A stretch of DNA of 11,860 nt, taken from contig JALQPE010001244.1 in NCBI GenBank assembly GCA_030407315.1, positions 1-11,860 of the forward strand, read 5' to 3'. The notes beneath the pieces were generated by a model. It was not told the DNA's origin. It made no database searches and worked only from the letters and a program-made list of their open reading frames with translations. Of the stretch, positions 1 to 8,137 are shown piece by piece. Source of the DNA: Asparagopsis taxiformis. Its lineage: Eukaryota > Rhodophyta > Florideophyceae > Bonnemaisoniales > Bonnemaisoniaceae. A program made the position numbers and the translations under genes. Positions within the stretch are counted from its first letter, which is position 1, and the number at the start of each line of letters is the position of its first letter.

Positions 1-18
1 GGTGGCAGACTTCCCGCC

Positions 19-1006
19 ATGAGCCACCAGCGCGGAATCCTCCTCATCGGGCTAACCCTTGTGGGTTCCGCGATCTTCCCTACGGCCTGTAGTGGAGAAC
101 CCGGGGGTGAGAAGGTCCGGATCGCGGTCGTACCGAAAGGGACGGCGCACGATTTCTGGCAATCGGTCCACGCTGGGGCGAAGTCCGCTGCCATCGACCT
201 CGGTGTCGAGATCCAGTGGAAAGGGACCCCAGCCCGAAGGCGATCGCGAGGCGCAGATCCGCTTGATCGAGAACCCTGGCGAACGGCAGCGCCAAGGGGC
301 TGCTGCTCGCGCCGGTCGATGCGCGGGCGCTCGCGGCCCGGTCGAGCAGGCGCGGCGCGGGGCGGTGTGCCGACCGTCGTCTTTGACAGCGGCCTCGACG
401 GTGAGGCGCACGTCGGGTTCGTCGCAACCGACAACCGCAAGGGCGGCGAGCGCGCAGGCGAAGAGCTCGGCAGGTTGCTGAACGGCCGCGGCAAGGTCGT
501 GATGCTGCGCTACCAGGAAGGCTCGGCGAGCACGATGGCGCGCGAGGAGGGTTTTTCTCGCGGCGATCGCGGTGAAGTATCCGGACATCGAGATCGTCAG
601 CAGCAACCAGTACGCGCCGAGCCTCGAGGCGGCGCGCTCGAAGGCCGATGCGCTGCTGCTGGCGCATCCCGATCTCGACGGCGTGTTCTGCCCCAACGAG
701 TCGACGGTGCACGGCTTTCTGTCCGCGCTCGATGCGGGGGGAAAGCCGGTAAGGTCAAGTTCGTCGGGTTCGACGCCAACCCCGAGCTGCTCGCCGGATT
801 GGAGCGCCGACAACATCGACGCGCTCGTGCTCCAGGATCCGGTCGGAATGGGGCGGCGCGGTCTCGAACTGCTGGTGAAACACCTGCGTGGTGAGGAGAT
901 TCCCCCGGTCGAGCACACCGCGATGCACGTCGCGACGCCCGACAATCGCGAGGATCCGACGATCGCCGCGTTGTTGAAGCCCGACCTGTCGATCCTCGAC
1001 AAGTAG
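19..1006 (+). CDS. Sugar ABC transporter substrate-binding lipoprotein (RbsB-like), frame-interrupted
   Basis: This is a periplasmic-binding-protein-like (Peripla_BP_4 type) receptor that would deliver a sugar or similar solute to the ATPase and permease encoded just downstream. It starts with a lipoprotein signal peptide: hydrophobic residues 7-20 and a lipobox ending PTAC, with the lipidated Cys at residue 24. Next comes the family opening IAVVPKGTAHDFWQSVHAGA. Later blocks are DREAQIRLIEN, LLLAPVDARALAA, GVPTVVFDSGLDGEAHVGFV, GKVVMLRYQEGSASTMAREE, DGVFCPNESTVHGFLSALDA and KVKFVGFDANPELLAGL, ending in a TAG at 1004-1006. These blocks lie in different frames, with breaks near 230, 275, 320, 355, 555, 745 and 800. 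The total (~325 aa) is normal for the family, and conserved sequence resumes after each break, so indel errors are likelier than a pseudogene. The ligand cannot be told from the sequence. Confidence 0.88.
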
Positions 1007-1051
1007 CGGTCGCGAACTCGCGATGGCCACCCGTTCGCATTCGCACGAGTC

Positions 1052-2580
1052 GTGACGAACCTGCTCGAGATGCGCGGCATGGAGCTGCGCTACGGTCCCG
1101 TGCACGCGCTCGCGGGGGTCGATTTCGATCTCTTGGCGGGCGAGGTGCACGCGCTGCTCGGGAGAACGGCGCGGGCAAGAGTTCGCTGATGCAGGTGCTC
1201 GTCGGCGCGCGTCGCCCCGATGATGCGGCACGATGCAGCTCGCGGGAAGCGCCTATCGACCGGCATCGGACCGCGGCAGCGCTCGATGCGGGCGTGGCGA
1301 TGGTGTTTCAGGAGCTCACGGTGCTGCCGCACCTGACCGTCGCCGAGAACCTGTGGCTCGGGCGTGAAACGCACGCGCCGCGGACTCGTCGATCGCCGCG
1401 CGCGTCGCGACGACGCCGAGCGCGTGCTGGCACGGCTGGGACGGGAGGATCTGTCGCCGGACCGTCGCGTCGCCGAACTGCCGCCCGCCGCGCGCCAGAT
1501 GCTCGAGATCGCGCGCGCGTTGCTCGCCGATGCGAAGGTGCTCGTGCTCGACGAACCGACGAGTTCGCTGGGAGTGGCCGATGTCGAGCATCTGTTCACC
1601 GTCGTCGCCCAGCTACGGACCGAAGGGCTCGGCGTGATCTACATCAGCCATGCACTCGAGGAAGTGCGCGCGCTCTGCGATCGCTGCACCGTGATGCGTG
1701 ACGGCAAACGCGTCGCGACCGGCACGCTGGCTGAACTCGACGACCGCGAACTCGTTCGCCACATGGCCGGGCGGCCACTCGACGAGGTCTTTCCGCCGCG
1801 GCGAGACCCGAGCGCGCGCGGGCCGATCCGATTCGCGGCGCGCGAGGTGCGCGCGGAGCCACTGACAGCACCTGTGTCGTTCGAACTCGCGGGCGGCGAG
1901 ATCGCGGGCATCGCGGGGCTCGCCGGGGCCGGCCGAACCGAACTCATGCAGGCGCTGTTCGGCACGCGGCGGCGGCAGTCCGGCAGCATCGCAGTCGATG
2001 ATCGTGAGTTCGTGGCGACTCCGCACGCCTGCTGGGACGCGGCGTCGGCGCGCTCGTCGAGGACCGCAAGCACGAAGGCCTCGCGATCGAGTTGCCGATC
2101 GCGACGAACATCGTGCTACCACACCTCGGGCCGCACCGTGGCAAGGGGGCGGCGGGCGCGCTGCTCGACTCGCGTTCGATCCGCGCAGCCGCGACGGCGA
2201 CCGGCGAACGCGTGAACCTGCGCTGTCACTCCGTGACTCAGAATGCGGGCGAGCTCAGCGGCGGCAACCAGCAGAAGGTCGCGATCGCGCGCTTGTTGCA
2301 CGCCGGCTGCAGTGTGCTGCTGCTTGACGAACCGACGCGCGGCATCGACGTCGGCAGCCGCCAGGAGATCTACACGCTGCTCGATCGCGCCGCGCGTGAC
2401 GGGGCCGCGATCCTCGTCGTGTCGTCGCACCTGCCCGAACTGCTCGGGCTCTGTGATCGCATTGCCGTGATGTGTCAGGGTCGGCTCGGTGAGTTCCGGG
2501 CGGCCAGTGACTGGACGCAGGAGGCGCTGCTCGCTGCCGCGATGCCGGGGCCGGCCGCAACCGCAGGTCTGTCGTCGTGA
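1052..2580 (+). CDS. Sugar ABC transporter ATP-binding protein (RbsA/MglA-like, two ABC domains), frame-interrupted
   Basis: This cytoplasmic double ATPase powers sugar import. The GTG at 1052 is chosen because it gives the usual opening (V/M)TNLLEMRGMELRYG, 45 bases after the binding-protein stop. The first domain has Walker A (GENGAGKSS, about 1160-1187), MVFQELTVLPHLTVAENLWL, the degenerate signature ELPPAARQMLEIARALL and Walker B VLVLDEPTSS (about 1540-1570). The second domain has the modified Walker A GLAGAGRTELMQALFG typical of RbsA proteins, the signature ELSGGNQQKVAIARLL from 2251, Walker B VLLLDEPTRGIDVGS and the H-loop VVSSHLPE. The length (~509 aa) matches the family. Frame breaks occur near 1160 (inside Walker A), about 1225, 1265, 1370 and 2025. 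A one-base homopolymer correction restores Walker A, which suggests sequence error. The TGA at 2578-2580 precedes the permease by 10 bases. Confidence 0.9.
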
Positions 2581-2590
2581 GGTCGAACCG

Positions 2591-3535
2591 ATGAAACGTC
2601 TCCCCGCCGTGCTCGGTCCGATGATCGGCTTCCTGCTCGTCTTCGGCTGGTTCGCGTTCCGTAACCCGGACTCGTTCTTCGCGTCGGGGTTCTGGCTCAC
2701 CGTCGCGGCCCACACGGTCATCGTTGCGCTCGCCGCGATCGGGATGACGTTCGTGATCGTCTCGGGCGGCATCGATCTGTCGGTCGGTTCCGTCGTCGCG
2801 CTGTCGGCGGTCACGACCGCGGTGATGCGACAGCAGGGCTTCGATGTCCTGCCGGCCTGCGGCGTGGGCTTGCTCGCGGGGGTGTTACTCGGGCTCTTGA
2901 ACGGCGTGCTTGTCGTCCGCTTCGGCATTGGCCCGTTCCTCGTCACGCTCGGCACGATGGGGATCGCGCGCGGCCTCGCCAAATGGCTCGCGAAGAACCG
3001 TGAGGTGCAGGCCGATGCCGGCTGGTTGCCCGAGTGGATCCAGAGCCGGCCGGACCCGGAATGGCTGGTCGTCGCGCCGGCGGTCTGGCTCATGCTGCTG
3101 CTCGCGCTCGTCCTCGGCATCACGCTCGCGCGCACGCCGTTCGGTGTCCACACCTACGCGATCGGCAGCAACGAGGCCAACGCGCGGCTCTGCGGTGTGC
3201 CCGTCGGTCGCGTCAAGCTGAAGATCTACGCGCTCGCTGGGCTCATGGCGGGGCTCGCGGGCATCTTCTACTTTGCCCGCGTGCGGTCCGGCAGTCCCAC
3301 CGGCGGCATCGGGCTCGAGCTCAAAGTGATCGCGGCGGTCGTCATCGGCGGCGGCAGTCTCGCGGGTGGCGAGGGCACCGTGCTCGGCGCGCTGCTCGGC
3401 GCCCTGTGCATGACGCTGCTCGAGGACGGCTGCACGATCGAGGGCATCCCGACCTACATGCAGGAGATCCTCGTCGGAGCGATCATCATCTTCGCCGTCG
3501 GTCTCGATCGCTGGCGGCATCGCGGGGCGCGGTGA
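2591..3535 (+). CDS. Sugar ABC transporter permease (RbsC-like, BPD_transp_2 family)
   Basis: This is an inner-membrane permease of the ribose/xylose/galactoside class, 314 aa and uninterrupted, which is the normal family length. It has many hydrophobic helices, for example residues 8-23, 38-58, 86-109, 158-180, 212-229 and 292-304. Family motifs visible are VSGGIDLSVGSVVALSA (57-73), the conserved cytoplasmic loop AIGSNEANARLCGVP (190-204) and AAVVIGGGSLAGGEGTVLGA (248-267). The ATG at 2591 is preferred over an in-frame ATG at 2489, because it starts just after the ATPase stop with GAGG at 2579-2582 as ribosome binding site, and because the extra upstream residues are arginine-rich read-through. 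It is the last gene of the importer operon; only one permease gene is present, so the channel is probably a homodimer. It is the only complete gene in the window without a frame break. Confidence 0.96.
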   Translation: MKRLPAVLGPMIGFLLVFGWFAFRNPDSFFASGFWLTVAAHTVIVALAAIGMTFVIVSGGIDLSVGSVVALSAVTTAVMRQQGFDVLPACGVGLLAGVLLGLLNGVLVVRFGIGPFLVTLGTMGIARGLAKWLAKNREVQADAGWLPEWIQSRPDPEWLVVAPAVWLMLLLALVLGITLARTPFGVHTYAIGSNEANARLCGVPVGRVKLKIYALAGLMAGLAGIFYFARVRSGSPTGGIGLELKVIAAVVIGGGSLAGGEGTVLGALLGALCMTLLEDGCTIEGIPTYMQEILVGAIIIFAVGLDRWRHRGAR

Positions 3536-3568
3536 CGTTGTTGGTCGATTGCGACTGCGGGCCCTGGT

Positions 3569-4805
3569 TCAGCGTTTGAGCGCGCCCGCTTTCGGGTCGT
3601 GCAGGCTCCGCAGGAACGCAACCAGATCTCGTTGTTCTCCTTCGTCGAGCCTTGCTGGCAACAGGCTCTCCTCGCGGTGACCGAGCGGGCCCGCGGCTGG
3701 CAGGTCGCTGTAGAACCGAACCACTTCTGCCAGCGTGGCGAACCGTCCGTCGTGCATGTAGGGCGCGGTCGCCGGCAGGTTGCGTAGCGTCGGGGTCTTG
3801 AACTCGCCAACGTTGTTGAGCGTTGCGTGACGAAGCGCAACCGGGCTGCGGCCTGGCCCGTCCGGTCGTCGCTGTAGGTGCCCGCGGCATGGTACTCTCG
3901 CTCGCCTTGAGCGCCTGGACTCCGGCGTATCGACCAAGATCCGCGTCCGAGTCTCTTGGAGGGAGGCCGAGGTTATGAAACTCACCGTCGGTGAACGTCG
4001 GGCCGTGATGGCACAGAATGCAGCGCCCCTTCGTCAGGAACATCTTCAGGCCACGTTGGGCGCTTGCAGATAGCGCGTCGACGGCGGTCTGGTCCCCGCG
4101 AGTCAAACCGTCGGCGAACCGGTCAAATGGCGAACTGCGAGCGACGAGTGTGCGCTCGTATGCCGCGATTGCTTTGGCGGCATTCGTTGCGATTCGTGTC
4201 ACGCTCGTGCGCAGGGTCGGCTCGATCGTCTCTGCGGCTTCTCGTGTTCTCGCGTTGTCGATCGGTAGTAGTTCGTGCGGATCTGGCATGCGGCCGAAAA
4301 CCCGCTCGTACTGGCCGCGGAGTATCTGGTCGTCACGCAGCAGGTGCGCGATCGCGGTGCGGCTGCCGGCCATTTCGGCGGGGCTCTCGAGCGGGCCCAT
4401 GGCCTGTGCCCAGAGCGAGTCGGCGCTACCGTCCCAGTTCCACCAGCGCCCGAACGCGACGTTCCACAGGCCCGGCGTGTTTCGGCGGCCTCGTTCCGTG
4501 CCCTGCGCGACCTGTAGGCCGTCCGCGAAGCCACTCTCGGGACGATGGCAATCCGCGCAAGCGATCTCGCCGGTGCCGGACAGCCGGGGTCGAAGAACAG
4601 CTTGCGACCGAACTCTGCGGCTTCGGAGTCGGAGGCGACTGCGTTGGTCGTGGCCACCGGTATCGGCGTCCGTGACAGGGACATTGCGGTCACCTGTTTC
4701 GATTTCGGCCGCGGTGAAGCGGGCGTAGAGCACGAGCTGCGGAGGCGGTGCGAAAGCCAGCCATCCGGCAGCGACGAGGCAGCTGATTCCGAGCAGCCGC
4801 TTCAT
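3569..4805 (-). CDS. Di-heme cytochrome c peroxidase / MauG-type protein, frame-interrupted
   Basis: This is a periplasmic c-type di-heme protein of the bacterial cytochrome c peroxidase/MauG superfamily, which reduces peroxide or oxidises partner proteins with electrons from small cytochromes. It opens with a hydrophobic signal (MKRLLGISCLVAAGWLAFA). FGRKLFFDPRLSGTG and the first heme site CADCH follow, then WNWDGSADSLWAQAMGPLESPAEM, the second heme site CILCH with HGPTFTDGEFHNLGLP, and the typical C-terminus GEFKTPTLRNLPATAPYMHDG...FATLAEVV. The total is ~410 aa, close to family size. Frame breaks fall near 4670, 4588, 3888 and 3835; the conserved sequence continues across each. The ATG at 4803-4805 directly follows the upstream gene's TAG at 4806-4808, implying translational coupling. 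It ends 33 bases from the convergent permease gene. The substrate is unknown. Confidence 0.9.
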
Positions 4806-5953
4806 CTACCTGGCTTCGATCGGCACGGTGGCGCGCTGCAGGTGCTTGCCGGTACCGATATCCACGTAGATCTCCCACTTGCCGGGCATGTGGAAGTTGA
4901 GTCCCTCGGCGCGCCATCTGCCGTTTCCGACGTCGACGATGTGGGGTGCGGTGTTCATGCCGTGCCCGTGTCCCGGCATGTCGGCATCGATACGGACCGC
5001 TGCCGGCGAGCTGCCGGCGCCGTCGCGGCTGACGATCGCGACGTCCAGACCGAAGAGTTCGTTCACCGGCGCAGGGGCGCCCGGAAGATCGACGGTGATG
5101 CGCCAGGCGGGGGTCTCCGCTTGGAGCCGAACGGGCTCCGTAGGATGGTGCATGCGGTCAGGGAGACCAACATCAGAGCCGCGGCCGATGCACGGCCACC
5201 ACGATTGCCGAACAGTAGCGCGATACCGGTGACGGAGCCGATCAGCACGGCGAACCAATGCCACGCGGGGGCGGCTGGCGGCCAACGCTGCGGGTTCCGT
5301 TGCGGGGGCCGCGGAGCTGTCGGTTGGCTGGTCCGCACCGGGTGTCGGGGGGGCGGAATCGTGGCTGGCTGACCCACGCTCCGCGGGCGCCCTTCGATCC
5401 AGGACGTGGCGCGTGGAGTCCTGGCGAAACTCGAGGACGTTCACCGAATCTGGTCGCGTCACCACGGCGCGAACGACAAGGGGGACCAGCGGACTGTTCT
5501 GATCTTCGGTCAGCGGGTGCATTGGAAAGAAGTGCCAACCAGCGTGGACGTTCTCGGTGTGCTCCGAGATCGAGTAGGTCAGCTCGAAGCGAGTCTGAGT
5601 CATGGCACGGACGTAGTCCGGAGCGATTGCTCGCAACGCCGGGGTGGGGCGGGCCACCGTGCCGTCGCCGACTTCCGGCCGAATGGGCTCGCCGTCGGCG
5701 GTAACGAGGCCGGAGCTGGCCAGCAGGGTTTGCCAGCCCTGCAGCAGTGCCTGTGCTTCGAGCTCGTCCGGCGCCTCGGACGGGTCGCCGGACGTTCCCA
5801 GGATCTCATCGAGAAACTTCACGTTGACCAGCGCGGTGACGCGCACCTGCCGAGACGCCACGTCGATCGTGAGGTCGACGAGCGGACGGTCGGCCGGGTG
5901 CCACGTCGGGGCCGCAACGAATAGCGGCAGGGTAAGCACGGTCCAAGGTGCAT
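4806..5953 (-). CDS. Membrane protein with novel N-terminal domain and C-terminal YtkA-like domain, frame-interrupted
   Basis: The N-terminal part (about 180 aa) is not a family I recognise. It contains VDLTIDVASRQVRVTALVNV near residues 21-40 and VHAGWHFFPMHPLTE near 131-145. A Pro/Ala/Ser-rich linker follows. Two hydrophobic segments read in another frame (about 5160-5270: WHWFAVLIGSVTGIALLFG and ASAAALMLVSLTAC). The C-terminal ~100 aa resemble YtkA-like/FixH-like domains: WRITVDLP, DADMPGHGHGMNTAP and LNFHMPGKWEIYVDI. The His/Met-rich MPGHGHGM could bind metal such as copper; that is inference. A helix hairpin would place both domains outside the membrane. The GTG at 5939 opens the main frame. 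A better start is the ATG at 5951-5953, preceded by GGAGGG at a spacing of 7, if one base is missing after it. Alternatively the SLTAC segment is a lipobox and the YtkA-like part is a separate lipoprotein. Confidence 0.75.
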
Positions 5954-5997
5954 CGGTCGGCCCTCCGTCGAGAGAAGCTGGCGAACTTGCCGTCGAG

Positions 5998-6352
5998 CTA
6001 CTGGATCAAGAACGTGAGCGAGTTCGAGACCTCGAACGCGGCGCCGAAGCCAAGTGCCACTACGTGGAACGCGACGCCCACCAGTCCCGTCGAATTGGGG
6101 ATCGGCACGGGGAGGGTGTGTGATCCCTGGCCGTCCAGGGCCGCCGACGTTGCGATGATCGGGCTGTTGATGTCGAGGTAGTTTCCACACCCGAGCAGGT
6201 CGGCGGCTTCCGGCAGGAGGCCGACCACCGAGAAGCCGTAGAACGCCACTCCGCTGGCGGGACCGTGGCTCGTCGACAGCCCGAAGCCGGGGTTGGGGAC
6301 GGTCGGGGAGCCGTTGGCCGAGAGCTCGATGGTGCCGCATCCCGCACCGGTC
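5998..6352 (-). other. C-terminal domain of the YHYH protein, shared with the kelch protein
   Basis: This ~118-residue module begins at TGAGCGTIELSANG. It shows the pattern GCG, P..G..F.L, SG..FYGF, a second Cys in LLGCGNYLDI, then SHTLPVPIPNSTGLVG and a closing SNSLTFLI. The same pattern, with the same spacing logic and a pair of GC motifs, closes the kelch protein. From memory, similar tails end many secreted planctomycete proteins. An anchoring, sorting or beta-sandwich role is a guess. Confidence 0.6.
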
Positions 6353-7352
6353 GATACGACCTGTGAGCGGTACGTCGTGGCGTGTGGCGGGAATGGCTGC
6401 GCCCTGCTGATTGACGACCACGCCGTAGTAGGTCGGGCCGATCAGGTAGGGGAAGGCCGGGTTGCCGTTCGCGTCGACCGTCGCGTAGTAGGCGTACGTT
6501 CCGTTGGGATACTCCGGTGTCACCGCGAAGCGGCCGTTGTGTTCGTCGAGGTCGCCCGAGTTCGCCACGAACTCGAAGTCCTCGATGAAGGCGCCGATCG
6601 GGAACTGCGCGCTGACCACGGGGCCGTACAGGTTCGTCGGGAGCGGGGTGCCGTCCGGTAGCGTCTGCCGGACCGTGATATTGCGGGGTTGCCAGCCGGG
6701 CTCCATGCGACGGATGCCGCCGCCACCCGTCGTGTTGGAGTAGCCATATGGCCCATATACGGGATAGCCGTCGTAGGCAAAACCCGATCAATGGCGAGTG
6801 CTCGGATCCGTAGGTTTCGCCCGCCTGTAGCAGGTATTCCGACGGATAGCAGTGATAGTGGTATACGCCGCGCGGTGCCGGGTGACCGAGTGCCGCGTCA
6901 AGCCCGCCCAGTTCGAAGTGAAGCGCGTTTTGGAACCAGGTGTTCTGGTTGAAGTAGGAGCGGCCGTCTTCTTGGTTGAAGAACGGGACGCCGTTGAGCA
7001 TCACCCCGATCGAACCGAGTCGCGTCGCTTGCGGCGTAGTGGCTGGCGTCGGCGTGAGCGTGATCTTGTGAACCAACGCCTGGTCGGCGGGAACTCCCGG
7101 GTTACCGGGGAACGGGCCGCAGTAGTGCGAAGGGATGCCGCTGGCGAGCACGTAGACGAACGAGTTGTCGAAGGCGACCTGCTGAACGTCCGCCGGCAGG
7201 GCGCTGATGGCCGCGTGGATCGTGGCATTGGTGCTGGCGCCCTTGGCGTCGTAGAGGTTCTGGCGCCAGGCGGTGACTTCAGGACCCTGCGCCATCGCGC
7301 TCGTCGAGAGCGTGCAAAACAGGACGGCTTCGGAGAGGCGGAGTGGTTTCAT
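5998..7352 (-). CDS. Secreted YHYH-domain protein with shared C-terminal domain, frame-interrupted
   Basis: This exported protein carries the YHYH domain (Pfam YHYH family, function unknown). The ATG at 7350-7352 gives a signal peptide (MKPLRLSEAVLFCTLSTSAMA) with predicted cleavage after residue 21, AMA|Q. Residues 22-160 contain FVYVLASGIPSHYCGPFPG and IGVMLNGVPFFNQEDG. The defining GVYHYHCYPSEYLL has YHYH at residues 164-167, and is followed by SEHSPLIGFAYDGYPVYGPYG, where one extra T near 6785 breaks the frame. The sequence then runs through LYGPVVSAQFPIGAFIEDF and TYAYYATVDANGNPAFPYL. A second break near 6380 leads into a ~118-aa C-terminal domain, also found in the kelch protein, ending SNSLTFLIQ with TAG at 5998-6000. 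The total is ~450 aa. It is the first gene of the minus-strand cluster, 44 bases ahead of the YtkA-like gene, so co-transcription is likely. Its biochemical role is not established. Confidence 0.85.
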
Positions 7353-7555
7353 GGCTCGATTGACCGGATGCGTTCGGAGGGACAATCAGGCGGTGCGTCT
7401 TACAGGACCGATCTGATTGGAGTCGTATGGGGACGACTCTGGTAACGTCTGTGTCACCTATGTCTCCACCGGGTCGGCTGCGAATTTTCGCAACCTCATT
7501 GGCAGGTCAGCAATCGAGCTAAGGCGCGGCTCCTTTACTAGGGAGGAGCACGGAT

Positions 7556-7810
7556 GTGCAGGCCGGCCGTGCGGGTGCGGTACGGACGTGGCACCCGGTC
7601 CACGTGAGCGAGCTCATCGACCACCCTGGGCAGTGGTCGATTGGGCCTGGCAGCAAATCCACGGGTCTCCCTGCCCGCGTTTGCATTGCCGTGGCCCGCG
7701 ACGGTCGGGGTCCTTACTGCCCCGTCGCGTCGCCCGGGCGATTTACGATCTGCGCGTCGCGCTCAGAGAGCGCCGATGACGCCAGCGATCGCGTTCGTGC
7801 TGGTCAGTGA
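7556..7810 (+). CDS. Possible small ORF, 84 aa, unknown
   Basis: A GTG at 7556 follows AGGGAGGAG (about 7540-7548) at a normal spacing, and opens an 84-residue frame containing WHPVHVSELIDHPGQWSIGP. About three quarters of its third codon positions are G or C, lower than in the confident genes. It overlaps the 3' end of the kelch gene by about 48 bases on the opposite strand and contains both hairpins of the gap. I recognise no family and no signal peptide. An ATG at 7554 in another frame stops after 17 codons. It may well be chance. Confidence 0.18.
   Translation: MQAGRAGAVRTWHPVHVSELIDHPGQWSIGPGSKSTGLPARVCIAVARDGRGPYCPVASPGRFTICASRSESADDASDRVRAGQ
7616..7641. repeat. Perfect 9-base inverted repeat (hairpin)
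   Basis: ATCGACCAC and GTGGTCGAT flank an 8-base loop (CCTGGGCA). It lies about 120 bases past the kelch stop on the minus strand. There is no T-run on either side, so it is not a classic intrinsic terminator. It could be an operator or a transcript hairpin. Confidence 0.5.
7697..7729 (-). terminator. GC-rich hairpin downstream of the kelch gene, possible terminator
   Basis: CGCGAC (7697-7702) pairs with GTCGCG (7724-7729), and GGGG (7707-7710) with CCCC (7720-7723), around a 9-base loop with a 4-base bulge on one arm. It begins 33 bases beyond the kelch stop codon on the minus strand, a usual place for a terminator. No U-tract follows, so termination is uncertain. Confidence 0.35.
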
Positions 7811-8137
7811 AGTGATGCTGCTGCCGCTGGTTTCGAGCGAGAGCATCTGCCCGTTGAGGCCGAGGCCTGCGAACGTCGGGTCGTTCGGGATCTGGAACGC
7901 GTAGTTGGCCTGGCCGCCCGTGGGGAACAGCAGCAGAACCGAATCCGTGGTCACGAGGAGATCGCAGCCTGCACCCGCCGCGGGAGTGAACGCGCTCAGG
8001 GGTGTGGACTGGGTGCCGAACCCGAAGATCATCGCGCCGAGGGCGCCGCTTGCGAAGCCCGAGCCCGTGAGGCTCCAAGTCCGGCCGGTCCACGGCAGGG
8101 TGTCCGAATCGAGCAGCATGCCGCCGCACCCGGAGCC
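7763..8137 (-). other. C-terminal domain of the kelch protein, shared with the YHYH protein
   Basis: This ~124-residue module starts at GSGCGGMLLDSD and shows TWSLTGSGFASGALGAMIFG, PLSAF, a second GC (AGAGCDLLVT), GGQANYAFQIPNDPTFAGLG and a terminal STNAIAGVIGAL. It aligns by eye with the tail of the YHYH protein at GCG, SG, FGF/YGF, GC, IPN...L.G and SN/TNA near the end. Confidence 0.6.

Larger units (their letters stand above)
7353..7762. other. 410-base gap between kelch and YHYH genes
   Basis: No confidently recognised gene lies here. It should contain the end of the kelch transcript and, unless the two genes are co-transcribed, the promoter of the YHYH gene. I see no clear -35/-10 pair. 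It holds two hairpins (7616-7641 and 7697-7729), a small plus-strand ORF with a good ribosome binding site (7556-7810), and a 16-base motif (7452-7467) that recalls insertion-sequence ends. The part around 7485-7500 is locally more AT-rich than the genes on either side. Confidence 0.6.

Noticed and set aside
19..1006. Calling the binding protein a pseudogene
   Set aside because: Conserved motifs are intact on both sides of every break, and the same kind of break affects nearly all genes, so technical indels are the simpler explanation.
52..1080. Long minus-strand open frames opposite the binding-protein and ATPase genes
   Set aside because: They are arginine/serine-rich shadows of a GC-rich coding strand with no recognisable motifs, whereas the plus strand shows clear ABC transporter motifs.
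2116..3153. 345-codon minus-strand frame opposite the permease
   Set aside because: Low-complexity Pro/Arg/Thr composition and full overlap with the intact, motif-rich permease and ATPase make it a chance frame.
4018..5372. Plus-strand open frames across the peroxidase and YtkA-like genes
   Set aside because: The minus strand carries two CXXCH heme sites and the YtkA-like motifs; the plus frames show no family features.
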